Origin: an uncultured Metabacillus sp.
GTDB taxonomy: Bacteria > Bacillota > Bacilli > Bacillales > Bacillaceae
NCBI RefSeq assembly: GCF_947503125.1
Contig: NZ_CANNCR010000001.1
Span: 124,001 to 188,000 of the forward strand
Reading direction: 5' to 3'
Length of the DNA stretch: 64,000 nucleotides
The stretch's first letter is position 1; each line of letters begins with the position of its first letter. The translations under genes were made by a program, and so were the position numbers. The notes under the pieces are model-generated. The model did not search any database. It was not told where the DNA came from and saw only the letters and a program-made list of their open reading frames with translations. Positions 16,191-25,092 of this stretch are shown one piece after another.

Positions 16191-16310
16191 ATACCTTTTA
16201 ACGATAAAAGGTTGAAGGCAAAGGGAGAGGAGAAACCGGAGGAAGAACTTATGGGGAAACGTAAGTCTTCTCCGCGGTTGGCAACAACATCAACGAATCG
16301 ATGTTGTTAC
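16191..16310 (+). ncRNA. Structured leader of rsmD, probable ylbH leader RNA
   Basis: Three consecutive stems fold on the plus strand: ACCTTTTA/TAAAAGGT (16193-16212), extended by CCTTCA/TGAAGG; a long arm with AACCG/CGGTT, ACTTA/TAAGT and GAAG/CTTC pairings (about 16234-16279); and ACAACATC/GATGTTGT (16285-16308). The Rfam ylbH leader family describes a conserved structured RNA in front of this same gene in Bacillus. I match it by position and strong pairing, not by a covariance search. Its ligand and mechanism are unknown. Confidence 0.65.
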
Positions 16311-16492
16311 TATTCATTATCACCAATTGGTTTTTCCATATACATAAATGTTAAAATTTTTCTTTTTCGATTCAAAGAGGTTACATATTGTATCCTATTA
16401 AATGCGTATGGTAGGATAAAGCTTGGATATATTTTAACCTAATAAAGTTTTTCTATTTTATGATGTTAATTTAAAAAGTAGTGGTGAAAGAA

Positions 16493-17062
16493 ATGAGAGT
16501 AGTATCAGGTCAATATAAAGGCAGGCCATTAAAAGCAGTTCCCGGTGTTACGACGAGACCTACAACAGATAAAGTGAAGGAAGCCATTTTCAATATGGTT
16601 GGCCCATATTTTGAAGGAGGAATTGCCCTTGATTTGTTTGCTGGAAGCGGAGGCTTGGGCATTGAGGCCATTAGCCGCGGTATCGAGCGCTGCATTTTCG
16701 TAGATCGTGAACATAAGGCGATTCAAACGATACATAAAAATCTTGAGGCATGTCATGCTGAAGATGCCGCTGAAGTATATCGAAATGATGCAGAGCGGGC
16801 ATTAAAAGCGATTATAAAACGTGAGCTTCGATTTGATTTAATCTTTTTAGATCCGCCGTATAAGCAACAAAAATTGAAAGCGCTTATCAGCTCGATTGGA
16901 GAAAATTTTTTGTTGCAGAAAAATGGATTTATTATTACGGAACATGCCGCAGATGTACAATTACCTGAGGGGATTTCTCAATTTTCTTTAATGAAAAATG
17001 AAACTTACGGCATGACCAAAATATCCATTTACGGATATAAGAGTCGTTTAGAGGAGGAATAA
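16493..17062 (+). CDS. rsmD: 16S rRNA guanine-966 N2-methyltransferase RsmD (YlbH)
   Basis: SAM-dependent methyltransferase of the RsmD family that modifies G966 (E. coli numbering) of 16S rRNA. The 189-residue protein shows the N-terminal MRVVSGQYKGRPLKAVPG, the class I motif I ALDLFAGSGGLGIEAISRG near residue 50 and the catalytic DPPY motif near residue 125. The ATG at 16493 has a GGTGAAAG 4 bases upstream; a GTG at 16481 is less likely. It is followed at once by coaD, in the usual Bacillus pair, and preceded by a long structured leader. Confidence 0.94.
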   Translation: MRVVSGQYKGRPLKAVPGVTTRPTTDKVKEAIFNMVGPYFEGGIALDLFAGSGGLGIEAISRGIERCIFVDREHKAIQTIHKNLEACHAEDAAEVYRNDAERALKAIIKRELRFDLIFLDPPYKQQKLKALISSIGENFLLQKNGFIITEHAADVQLPEGISQFSLMKNETYGMTKISIYGYKSRLEEE

Positions 17063-17548
<486 letters not shown>

Positions 17549-17577
17549 GGGGTGAGGGGAATCCTCACCTTTATTTG
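17549..17577 (+). terminator. Terminator after coaD
   Basis: GGTGAGG and CCTCACC with a 5-base loop, then TTTATTTG. It lies between the convergent coaD and spoVV. Confidence 0.8.
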
Positions 17578-17580
17578 TTA

Positions 17581-18804
17581 TCATGTTGTCTTCGTAAACA
17601 CATTCCGCTTACCGTATAAATAAATATAAACAAACAATGAAATAATGGTGATAAGCGGGCCAATATGAATCGTAACTTCCCAATAATCTTTTGCCCAATC
17701 AGGACTATGTTCCATTAAGAAGACAGGCAGTGAATTTGAGTGTTCGGCTTTTAAATCTAAATACAGGGGCTTAAATAAAAAGAATGCGATAATAGATGAG
17801 TAGATTCCCTGTAAAATTCGTGCAATAAAAAAGGGCTGAAAACGAATATCTGTCTCTGCTAAAATACTTGCTACCTGTGCCTGGATTGATAAGCCGCCAA
17901 AGGCTAAAATAAAGCTTGCAATCATCACCTTATCTAATAAATCCGCGGCTGCTTTACTGACGAGCTGATTCCCAAGCGTAATTTCAAAGATTCCGGTAAT
18001 AAGAGGCACACTTAAACTTGTAGCAAGATGTAATAGCGATAGTAGTCCTGAAAAAACAGCTGCTAACCATGCGGTGACATGAACCAGCGCTAAAATCTGA
18101 TTAAAAACAGAAAAAAGAATGATAAAGCCTCCGATCATAAGCAATGTTTGGATCGACGATATTACTGCATCACCCAGCATTTTTCCTAAAGGACGTGTTT
18201 CGTTGATCCTTGTTACATGCAATTCTTTAAAGGCAAGTTTTAGTGAAGGCAATAATTTGTATTTTTTTCCTCTCTCAAATTGTTTTTCTGATCCTCCATA
18301 AAATCTCATCGTTAATCCTACACATAAATTACCTAAGTAATGGGCGGAAGCTAATAAAAATCCAAGTGACGGTTCACCGAAAAAGCCAACAGCAACTGCA
18401 CCGAAAATAAATAAGGGATTTGAAGAGCTGGTAAATGAAACTAAACGTTCTGCTTGTATGGAAGTAATTTGCTTTTCTTGTCGTATTCTAGCTGTCAGCT
18501 TTGCTCCAGCCGGATTCCCTGAGGCCATTCCCATTGCCCAAACAAAGCCTCCCACACCAGGTACCCGAAATATCGGCCGCATTAACGGTTCAAGCAAAAC
18601 ACCGATAAACTTCACAACTCCAAATCCTATTAGTAATTCTGATACAATAAAAAAAGGCAATAAAGATGGGAATACAACCTCCCACCAAATCTTTAATCCT
18701 CTAGTTGATGCAACAAGTGATTGTTCTGGATTGAGGATAATGGCAACCGTTAGCCCGCCGATAAAAATAGCGATAAAAATGGTTTTCAGGTTTGAAAGAC
18801 TCAA
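17581..18804 (-). CDS. spoVV: SpoVV (YlbJ), sporulation membrane transporter
   Basis: Polytopic membrane protein of the YlbJ family with nucleoside-recognition (Gate) domains. In B. subtilis it is made in the mother cell under sigma E and is needed to bring dipicolinic acid across the outer forespore membrane. The 407-residue protein has about nine to ten hydrophobic spans and the landmark GVGGFVWAMGMASGNPAGAKLTARIRQE near residue 85. The TTG start at 18804 has AGGGGG about 8 bases upstream. The gene is monocistronic and divergent from ylbK, as in B. subtilis. I see no clear sigma-E box. Confidence 0.9.
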   Translation of the reverse strand: MSLSNLKTIFIAIFIGGLTVAIILNPEQSLVASTRGLKIWWEVVFPSLLPFFIVSELLIGFGVVKFIGVLLEPLMRPIFRVPGVGGFVWAMGMASGNPAGAKLTARIRQEKQITSIQAERLVSFTSSSNPLFIFGAVAVGFFGEPSLGFLLASAHYLGNLCVGLTMRFYGGSEKQFERGKKYKLLPSLKLAFKELHVTRINETRPLGKMLGDAVISSIQTLLMIGGFIILFSVFNQILALVHVTAWLAAVFSGLLSLLHLATSLSVPLITGIFEITLGNQLVSKAAADLLDKVMIASFILAFGGLSIQAQVASILAETDIRFQPFFIARILQGIYSSIIAFFLFKPLYLDLKAEHSNSLPVFLMEHSPDWAKDYWEVTIHIGPLITIISLFVYIYLYGKRNVFTKTT

Positions 18805-19006
18805 AATGATGCCCCCTAAAATCTGAATGCATTTGTACGGTAGTAAATATGTGAAAGAATTCTATGTTTGTCGTACAACCTCTTTATTTCAATATACGAG
18901 AATAGGTGTGCATTTTAGACCATAAGAATGTCGTATATCTTATTTAGAAAAGAATTTTGGATGAATCCGCTCATTTAATCATAACTTAATATAAAAAAAT
19001 TTTTTC

Positions 19007-19026
19007 TTGAAGGAACTTTCCTTCAA
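19007..19026. promoter_or_regulatory. Perfect palindrome upstream of ylbK
   Basis: TTGAAGGAA-CT-TTCCTTCAA is a 9+2+9 inverted repeat, about 5 bases before the ylbK ribosome site and in the spoVV/ylbK divergent gap. It could be an operator or an mRNA hairpin. Confidence 0.4.
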
Positions 19027-19045
19027 CCAAAAGGAGGGCATCCCC

Positions 19046-19846
19046 TTGACGAAGGAGCCAAAAATCGGTCTAGCGCTTGGGTCAGGTGGAGCAAGAGGGT
19101 TTGCGCATTTGGGGGTATTGAAGGTTTTACGAGATTCAGGGATTCAGGTTGATTTAATCGCTGGAAGCAGCATGGGGGCACTTGTTGGATGTTTTTATGC
19201 TTCTGGATTAAGTATAGAAAGAATGTATCAATTTGCCTTAGCTTTCAAACGAAAGTATTATTTAGATTTTACGGTTCCGAAAATGGGCTTTATTGCAGGT
19301 AACCGGGTAAAGGAATTGATCCGTTTATTTACACATCGTAAGACGTTCTCAGAATTAGACATTCCGGTTGCGGTAGTCGCAACAGACTTATATGATGGTA
19401 GTAAGGTTATTTTTAAGGATGGTCCTGTGGCAGATGCTGTCAGAGCAAGTATTGCAATCCCTGGTATTTTTGTGCCTGAAAAAATAAATGGTAAACTATT
19501 AGTTGATGGAGGTGTTGTCGATCGGGTTCCTGTTTCAGTCGTAAAAGAAATGGGCGCAGACATCATCATTGCAGTTGATGTATCACATGTAAAACGAAAT
19601 GAAGAGATTACGTCAATATTTGATGTCATCATGCAAAGTCTTGATATAATGCAAGATGAGCTAGTACACCATCGGGAAATAGCTTCAGATATAATGATTC
19701 GGCCGTATGTAGAACAATATAGCTCCCGCGCTTTTACGAATATTAAAGAAATAATTGAAATAGGTGAGAAGGAAGCCTTGCAGCATGTTGAAAAAATACA
19801 TACACTTATTGCAAAGTGGAAGGAGACTAATTTTTGTGAAGAGTAA
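19046..19846 (+). CDS. ylbK: Patatin-like phospholipase family protein YlbK
   Basis: A 266-residue patatin-like (PNPLA) protein, expected to hydrolyse lipid esters with a Ser-Asp dyad. Visible are the oxyanion loop GLALGSGGARGFAHLGVLKVL, the nucleophile motif GSSMG near residue 45, and the catalytic Asp in DGGVVDRVP. The frame is open from 19007, but AAGGAGGG is 7 bases before a TTG at 19046, giving MTKEPKIGLALGSGG, which fits the family. Its last 11 bases overlap ddcP, so the two are probably translated together. The physiological substrate is unknown. Confidence 0.9.
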   Translation: MTKEPKIGLALGSGGARGFAHLGVLKVLRDSGIQVDLIAGSSMGALVGCFYASGLSIERMYQFALAFKRKYYLDFTVPKMGFIAGNRVKELIRLFTHRKTFSELDIPVAVVATDLYDGSKVIFKDGPVADAVRASIAIPGIFVPEKINGKLLVDGGVVDRVPVSVVKEMGADIIIAVDVSHVKRNEEITSIFDVIMQSLDIMQDELVHHREIASDIMIRPYVEQYSSRAFTNIKEIIEIGEKEALQHVEKIHTLIAKWKETNFCEE

Positions 19847-20861
19847 GACTTTTATACGTTCCATTATTTTGCTAGCAATGATTGTACTTATCATGACCTT
19901 TATAAAGCTTCCTTATTATGTGACACAGCCAGGAATGGCTTCAGAGCTGGAACCGATTATCGAGGTTGAAAACGGATATAAGGATGAAGAGGGGAGTTTT
20001 TCTTTAACAACTGTCCGCTTTGGTAGGGCAAATCCGATTACTTATATATGGGCCAAGCTGAATGATTTTTATTATATTCACCCGCTAGAGGAGATTAAAA
20101 GAGAAGAAGAGTCAGATGAAGAATATTTTAAAAGGCAATTACATATGATGGAGGCTTCACAGGAAGCAGCGATTTCTGTTGCTTACAAAAAAGCAAATAA
20201 GCCGGTGCATTATTCATTCAATGGGATCTATGTTGACGGAATTATCGATGATATGCCGGCAGCAGAGGTTCTTAAGGTTGGGGATCGTATATTTAAAGTA
20301 GATCAGCAGGAGTTTCAAACAGCTGAACAATTTATTGAATATGTAGCGCAAAAGAAAGCTGGGGAGGAAATATCGATTACCTTTGAACGAGATGAAGAAC
20401 AAAAACAAGAGAAGATAAAGCTTGCAGCTTTTAAAGATGAGCCTACTAAAGTTGGGATTGGAATTTCTTTAGTAACAGATCGCAAACTAGAGGTAGAGCC
20501 TAATATAAAACTCGATACAGAGGAAATAGGCGGCCCTTCTGCCGGATTAATGATGTCACTGGAAATATATAATCAGTTAACAAAAGGTGATTTAACAAAA
20601 GGCTATGAAATTGCAGGGACTGGAACAATTAATACGGAAGGGGAAGTAGGACCAATCGGAGGGATTTCTCAAAAGATTGTTGCTGCTGATCATGCTGGAA
20701 TTGATATTTTCTTTGCACCTAATGAAAAGGATAGCCCTGCATCGAATTACAAAGAGGCGGTAAAAGCAGGAGAAAAAATCAATACAGATATGAAGATCAT
20801 TCCGATCGATACGTTTGATGAAGCGGTCGAATATCTAATAAATCTTAAAGAGAAAGGATAG
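19836..20861 (+). CDS. ddcP: DdcP (YlbL), membrane-anchored PDZ-Lon protease
   Basis: Extracytoplasmic serine protease with a single N-terminal membrane anchor, a PDZ domain (about residues 125-200) and a C-terminal Lon-type (S16) protease domain. In B. subtilis YlbL/DdcP, together with CtpA, degrades the division inhibitor YneA after DNA repair. The catalytic Ser is in GGPSAG (Ser 235) and the Lys in GGISQK (Lys 280), by my count. The GTG at 19836 has AGGAGA about 9 bases upstream and overlaps the ylbK stop; a longer frame from 19764 would add a leader inside ylbK. A hairpin spans the stop codon. Confidence 0.92.
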   Translation: MKSKTFIRSIILLAMIVLIMTFIKLPYYVTQPGMASELEPIIEVENGYKDEEGSFSLTTVRFGRANPITYIWAKLNDFYYIHPLEEIKREEESDEEYFKRQLHMMEASQEAAISVAYKKANKPVHYSFNGIYVDGIIDDMPAAEVLKVGDRIFKVDQQEFQTAEQFIEYVAQKKAGEEISITFERDEEQKQEKIKLAAFKDEPTKVGIGISLVTDRKLEVEPNIKLDTEEIGGPSAGLMMSLEIYNQLTKGDLTKGYEIAGTGTINTEGEVGPIGGISQKIVAADHAGIDIFFAPNEKDSPASNYKEAVKAGEKINTDMKIIPIDTFDEAVEYLINLKEKG

Positions 20862-20883
20862 TCTTTATTATCCCTTCTCTTTT
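20847..20883. terminator. Bidirectional terminator over the ddcP stop
   Basis: AAAGAGAAaGGATA and TTATCCcTTCTCTTT pair across a short loop; the stem includes the last ddcP codons and separates it from the convergent tmcAL. Confidence 0.7.
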
Positions 20884-20891
20884 AATATCAT

Positions 20892-22100
20892 TTAAAGTCT
20901 AATGGGCGGGGTTGCATATTCTTCCTTTAAAAGCTTGGAGCGAAGTGGTTCAGAAAATATCATGTTATATGCAGCTGATGCCCTAATATCAATCTCTAAC
21001 AATGGATGCTGAAATGTTGAAAGTTTCGAAACGATCGGTAGTTCGATTTGTTTTTTTACAGCATTCAAATATTCCTGTCCCTTTATTGACATACCTAATA
21101 GCCTAATATATGGGGCTGTCTCACCTTCGTTGATAGAGCTAATCTGCTGTTTAGTCGTTCTCGTTAAAATATGGGTACATAGTCTTTGAAGCCTTGTCCA
21201 TGTATATCGTTTTGTTTTGAGTTGTTCCATGAAATGCTGAAAGCTTTCTGAGGATTGAATGATTTTTTTGATTCTGTTTTCCAGCCCTTCTTCTGCTTCG
21301 TAAATGGTAAGCAGCTCCTCCGAACTCATTGTTATCAAGGTGTATTTTAAGAAGTCAAAATAATGTTCCCAATTATGTAACAATCCAAAATGACTTTTAT
21401 ATTGATTCATTATTTGAAGCGTCTCATTTGGGACATAATTCGTAATAGACCCTTCTTTTGAAAATATAGCTTTTCTAATACTAGTTGCACTTGCAATTGA
21501 AGGAGAAACAAAGTTTTGTTCATGATAACCTGCAGCAGTCCGTTTAATTGTGTATGGTTTTATTTTGGCTTGCTGTCGGTTAATGGCTTTCACATAATAA
21601 TAACCAAGGATATTATTTGGCAACGACAAGTCAAGTATGTCTTGTCCATTGGATATCTCCTGGAAGGCAAGTGTTAAGGCTGAAGGATAACTCACACCAG
21701 TTTTCATATATTTTTTGATAAAGTGATTATATTGTTCTTTGTGATGCAAAAGAAATTCATTCGCTTCTAAAAAAGGGTAGATTTCCCCAGACTCACTTCC
21801 AAAACAAAGTGATCGACAATGTAATGCTTCTAATATCGAAACCGCACCACTCGCAAATGTCTCTGCCTTTTGTGTTGCAAAAGCATAAGGAAGCTCAACC
21901 ACTATATCAATGCCACTATGCAATGCCATTTTCGCCCTTTCCCACTTCGAAACAATAGCAGGTTCTCCTCTTTGCAAAAAGTTTCCGCTCATCACTGCAA
22001 TTACAATATCCGCATTTGTTTTTTTTATGGATTGTATTAAGTGATAATAATGACCATTATGAAAAGGATTATATTCAACAACTAGACCTAAAGCGTGCAC
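20892..22100 (-). CDS. tmcAL: tRNA(Met) cytidine acetate ligase TmcAL (YlbM)
   Basis: Makes N4-acetylcytidine at the wobble position of elongator tRNA-Met using acetate and ATP. The 402-residue protein has an N-terminal nucleotidyltransferase-like domain, with GLVVEYNPFHNGHYYHL (the H-x-G-H motif) and MSGNFLQRGEPAIVSKWERA, and later FGSESGEI. The frame is open from 22145, but a GTG at 22100 with GGTGATC just upstream gives the N-terminus VHALGLVVEYNPFH expected for the family. It is on the minus strand between ddcP and ylbN, as in B. subtilis. About 390 bases rich in repeat sequence lie upstream. Confidence 0.93.
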   Translation of the reverse strand: MHALGLVVEYNPFHNGHYYHLIQSIKKTNADIVIAVMSGNFLQRGEPAIVSKWERAKMALHSGIDIVVELPYAFATQKAETFASGAVSILEALHCRSLCFGSESGEIYPFLEANEFLLHHKEQYNHFIKKYMKTGVSYPSALTLAFQEISNGQDILDLSLPNNILGYYYVKAINRQQAKIKPYTIKRTAAGYHEQNFVSPSIASATSIRKAIFSKEGSITNYVPNETLQIMNQYKSHFGLLHNWEHYFDFLKYTLITMSSEELLTIYEAEEGLENRIKKIIQSSESFQHFMEQLKTKRYTWTRLQRLCTHILTRTTKQQISSINEGETAPYIRLLGMSIKGQEYLNAVKKQIELPIVSKLSTFQHPLLEIDIRASAAYNMIFSEPLRSKLLKEEYATPPIRL

Positions 22101-22199
22101 AAGATCACCACTTTTTTTATAGTATCGATTTTCATTATACAGCAAAGAATGATTGAACTTAAACTTAATATCATAATAGCTTGAAATGACTTTACAGGA

Positions 22200-22415
22200 T
22201 GTTTAAAATAAGACATGTTAATAAGAAATCGTAAGGCGCTTAGCATTCGGCGACAATCATAAGGCGAATAGGAATAGAAGGTGTTCTTTACCTTCAATTC
22301 CTATTTGACTAGACCCTAGAGGCAGTTAACTACGCAACATCCTGTCGCATTAACTGCACTTGCACGTCCTGTGCTTCGCCGATGGCGCCTGGAACTAGAC
22401 GCTAAAACTAAGTAC
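22200..22415. repeat. Dispersed intergenic repeat remnant
   Basis: This 215-base, GC-richer stretch between tmcAL and ylbN contains AACATCCTGTCGCATTAACT and GCACTTGCACGTCCTGTGCT. It closely resembles the block near 32.72-32.77 kb (GCACTTGTACATCCTGTACT), and the GGCGCCTGGAACTAGAC end recalls the block at 62.04-62.22 kb. No coding frame is apparent. It is probably a mosaic of a repeat common in Bacillus intergenic regions. Confidence 0.55.
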
Positions 22416-22486
22416 AAAAAGTTATGCTTACTTACATTGTTAAAAAAGCATTTTTCATCAATACTAACACTGTAAAGAAAAAATAT

Positions 22487-22514
22487 TGACAAATATTATT
22501 ACGAAGGCTATAAT
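22487..22514 (+). promoter_or_regulatory. Consensus sigma-A promoter of ylbN-rpmF
   Basis: TTGACA (22487-22492), a 16-base spacer and TATAAT (22509-22514): both hexamers are perfect. It lies 27 bases before the ylbN start. Confidence 0.85.
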
Positions 22515-22540
22515 TACCTTTGTTGCCTTGAGGTGATAAC

Positions 22541-23062
22541 ATGTTGAAATGGACAATTAGTCAACTACATCAATTGCAAAGCAAGGGATTGAGGATTGAT
22601 GAAGAAATTGATTTAAGTGAACTGATCACAAGTCATAAAGATATTCGTGATCTTTCTCTAGTAAACGTAAACGGAAGAGCGGATATTAGCTCGACCAAGG
22701 TAACGTTTCATTTGTCAATTTCAGGTTCAATGGTTCTGCCTTGTTCTCGAACATTAGTGGATGTTCAGTATCCATTTTCAATTGATACAACTGAAACAAT
22801 TTTATTAAAACCAGCAGATTATGATACGGATGAGGATTTTTATCTTGCTGAAGGTGAAATGGTTGATTTAACACCTGTTATTAAAGAATTAATCCTATTA
22901 GAAATTCCGATACAGGTATTCTGTGATGATGGTACAAATGAAGAAGGCGTTGCTCCGCAATCAGGGAAAGACTGGCAAGTTATTTCTGAAGAAGAACAGA
23001 AAGACAAGGTTGACCCGCGTTTGGCCGGTTTGGCAAAATTCTTCGAAAATGAGGATAGCTAA
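22541..23062 (+). CDS. ylbN: YlbN, DUF177/YceD family protein
   Basis: A 173-residue protein of the DUF177 (YceD) family, which in most bacteria sits directly upstream of rpmF. It is thought to be linked to 23S rRNA or large-subunit assembly, but its activity is not known. Family-typical parts are the central beta-rich segment LHISISGSMVLPCSRTL-like (here LSISGSMVLPCSRTLVDVQYPF) and the C-terminal DPRLAGLAKFF, the end signature. GAGGTG is 6 bases upstream of the ATG. A consensus promoter drives it, and rpmF follows 76 bases later. Confidence 0.92.
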   Translation: MLKWTISQLHQLQSKGLRIDEEIDLSELITSHKDIRDLSLVNVNGRADISSTKVTFHLSISGSMVLPCSRTLVDVQYPFSIDTTETILLKPADYDTDEDFYLAEGEMVDLTPVIKELILLEIPIQVFCDDGTNEEGVAPQSGKDWQVISEEEQKDKVDPRLAGLAKFFENEDS

Positions 23063-23138
23063 ATTAAATTAGCTTATAACAAAATCGAAACCGACTTTCA
23101 TCGGTTTGAATGCAACGCTCTTTAAGGAGGTGGGAATA

Positions 23139-23312
23139 ATGGCTGTACCTTTTAGAAGAACTTCTAAAACAAGAAAAAGACTACGTCGTACGCATTTTAA
23201 ATTACAAGTACCTGGTATGGTAGAATGCCCAAATTGCGGTGAAAGCAAACTTGCTCACCGTGTATGTAAAGCATGTGGAACATACAAAGGAAAAGACGTT
23301 GTGAACAAATAA
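23139..23312 (+). CDS. rpmF: 50S ribosomal protein L32
   Basis: Ribosomal protein L32 of 57 residues, in the large subunit near the peptidyl transferase region. The sequence [21 protein letters not shown] is the basic N-terminal extension. [20 protein letters not shown] is an intact four-cysteine zinc ribbon, so this is the zinc-containing (C+) form. The frame is open from 23106; AAGGAGGTG is 7 bases before the ATG at 23139, which gives the expected MAVPF start. It is co-transcribed with ylbN and ends at a long terminator. Confidence 0.98.
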   Translation: MAVPFRRTSKTRKRLRRTHFKLQVPGMVECPNCGESKLAHRVCKACGTYKGKDVVNK

Positions 23313-23327
23313 TTATTTGTTACAGCT

Positions 23328-23371
23328 AATAAAAGCGTGAGGATCAATGATCTTCACGCTTTTATTTTTTA
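23328..23371 (+). terminator. Terminator after rpmF
   Basis: AATAAAAGCGTGAGGATC pairs with GATCTTCACGCTTTTATT (one G-U) around a 3-base loop, followed by TTTT. Confidence 0.92.
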
Positions 23372-23658
23372 GAAAAATTACTCTAAAACAGGCTTAATAC
23401 GGAGTAATTCAAGAATAAATCAATCCTTAGTGTGCCGAAAACCTTGTTGAAAAAAAGTTTCATATCATAAGTTTACCTTTATATGTGTTACATCATTATG
23501 TTTATTTGAAAAAGACTGACACCATAGTATTTTTTTGCTTTATCAAGGCAATCTGAGCATTTTTGCTTTTTCTTTTACAAGTAATAGATTGTATTTAGTC
23601 TATCTATTCTAGTAGTTGCATATGTATAGAAAAAAAGTGACTATTGGAGGGATTATAG
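23372..23658. other. Gap between rpmF and gerR
   Basis: AT-rich, with no coding frame I trust. Two T-rich tracts at 23521-23575 contain no clear hairpin. It should hold the gerR promoter, which in B. subtilis is sigma-E dependent. A CATATGTAT near 23619 is only loosely like a sigma-E -10 element, and I see no matching -35. Confidence 0.35.
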
Positions 23659-24273
23659 ATGACTACTACGCGTCAAGATGCTTGGACACATGATGAGGAT
23701 TTATTATTAGCGGAGGTTGTGCTAAGACATATCCGCGAAGGTGCAACACAGCTTGCGGCATTTGAGGAAGTAGGCAGAAAGTTATCGAGAACAGCTGCTG
23801 CCTGCGGGTTTCGCTGGAATTCTCATGTCCGTAAACAGTATAAGACGGGGATTGAGGTTGCGAAAAAACAGAGAAAAGAACTGAGAACCCTTCCTCAGCA
23901 AAAGGAAGAGCCAGTGGAGAAGCAGAATGTAAAAGAAGTAAACAATACGCAAACTGGACAATCAAAAAATACCATTAAAGAACTTATTTCATTTCTTCAG
24001 CAATACGAGGAAGCTCCATCTGTCCAAGAAATTCAACAAGAAAATCAACATTTAAAAGGGAAAATACGTGAATTAGAAGAAAAAGTAGCAACTCTTCAAC
24101 AAGAAAAGGAAACACTGACAAATCATTTAGCCGTTATTGAAGAGGATTATCATGCATTGATTGAAATTATGGATCGTGCGAGAAAAATGGTCATTCTTCA
24201 AGAGGACGAGAGAAATAGAAAAGTAAAATTCCAAATGGATAAAAACGGAAATTTAGAGAGAGTAGAGAAATAA
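23659..24273 (+). CDS. gerR: GerR (YlbO), RsfA-family sporulation transcription factor
   Basis: DNA-binding regulator of the RsfA/GerR family. In B. subtilis it is made in the mother cell under sigma E and tunes coat and germination genes. The 204-residue protein has an N-terminal Myb/SANT-like domain ([24 protein letters not shown] then [25 protein letters not shown]) and a C-terminal coiled coil ([29 protein letters not shown], about residues 117-160). GGAGGG is 7 bases upstream. It is monocistronic, convergent with ylbP, with a hairpin between. Confidence 0.88.
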   Translation: MTTTRQDAWTHDEDLLLAEVVLRHIREGATQLAAFEEVGRKLSRTAAACGFRWNSHVRKQYKTGIEVAKKQRKELRTLPQQKEEPVEKQNVKEVNNTQTGQSKNTIKELISFLQQYEEAPSVQEIQQENQHLKGKIRELEEKVATLQQEKETLTNHLAVIEEDYHALIEIMDRARKMVILQEDERNRKVKFQMDKNGNLERVEK

Positions 24274-24275
24274 TT

Positions 24276-24305
24276 GAGAGGGGGCTGATGCATGTCAGCC
24301 CTCTG
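24276..24305. terminator. Hairpin between gerR and ylbP
   Basis: GAGGGGGCTGA and TCAGCCCTC form a strong stem with a 6-base loop. The T run is short, so efficiency is uncertain. Confidence 0.55.
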
Positions 24306-24328
24306 TCTATTCGGTAGGATCACTTTTA

Positions 24329-24799
24329 TTATTGTTGTTGTTCCGTTACCCCAGCAGGATACCATACTAATGGATTTTCACCCTTATCACGTTCCATATC
24401 ATATTTAACTGGCTCAAACCCCATTTTTGACCAAAAATCCCCAGATTTTACCCGCGGGTTCGTTTTAATAGGCAAATTAAATGATTTTGCATATTCAACA
24501 AGTGCTCTGCCATAGCCATTCCCTTGATAACCAGGTAAAACCTCAAGCTTCCAAAGCTCTAAATAATCCTGCTTCGGACTAAAATATTGATCAAATTTTT
24601 TGTCCACACGGTAAAGACTCATTCGTGCAACAAGCTTATCGCCAAAATAAATCCCATAAAAAGGTGAGTCGCTGTCGTTTTCAATCATATTTGATTGAAG
24701 ATCCTCAAGCATGGAAAGCTCTTGAATGCCATACTCTCTAAATTTCTTAAATTCCTCCAAGGTTTTATAATTAACTAACAATCTTTCAACTTTAAACAT
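24329..24799 (-). CDS. ylbP: YlbP, GNAT-family N-acetyltransferase
   Basis: A 156-residue GNAT acetyltransferase matching B. subtilis YlbP. The acetyl-CoA-binding motif A is intact: YLELWKLEVLPGYQGNGYGRALVEYAKS (Q/R-x-x-G-x-G/A), followed by the VKSGDFWSKMGFEPV end typical of GNATs. The substrate is unknown. It starts MFKVERLLVNYKTLEEF with AAGGGGG upstream on the minus strand. It is transcribed opposite to gerR and divergent from panE, the same arrangement as in B. subtilis. Confidence 0.88.
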   Translation of the reverse strand: MFKVERLLVNYKTLEEFKKFREYGIQELSMLEDLQSNMIENDSDSPFYGIYFGDKLVARMSLYRVDKKFDQYFSPKQDYLELWKLEVLPGYQGNGYGRALVEYAKSFNLPIKTNPRVKSGDFWSKMGFEPVKYDMERDKGENPLVWYPAGVTEQQQ

Positions 24800-25092
24800 G
24801 ATTTATTCCCCCTTGATGCAAATCAAATATTAAGAATATTTTAATTTAACATGAAAATAAGCTACTATATATTATAGCATGATACTTATCATTAATGCAG
24901 CTTAATAAGTTAATCGCTTTCAACTATTTGAGAGCTTTACGAATGGGAATTACATTTTCAATCATTAGGCAAAGTTCTAGTAAATTCAACGGTTATTTTG
25001 ATATGATTATGCTAATGATACGTAAAAAATGGCAATTTACTGAAAATGGGAAATACACATAGATACTAGTAAGATAAATGTAGGTGGTTAAG

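Noticed and set aside
16212-16442. 76-codon open frame starting MKAKGEEKPEEELMGKRK
   Set aside because: It lies inside the strongly paired leader RNA, has an odd low-complexity composition and no family resemblance. The GGAGGAAG before an inner ATG is part of the RNA stem.
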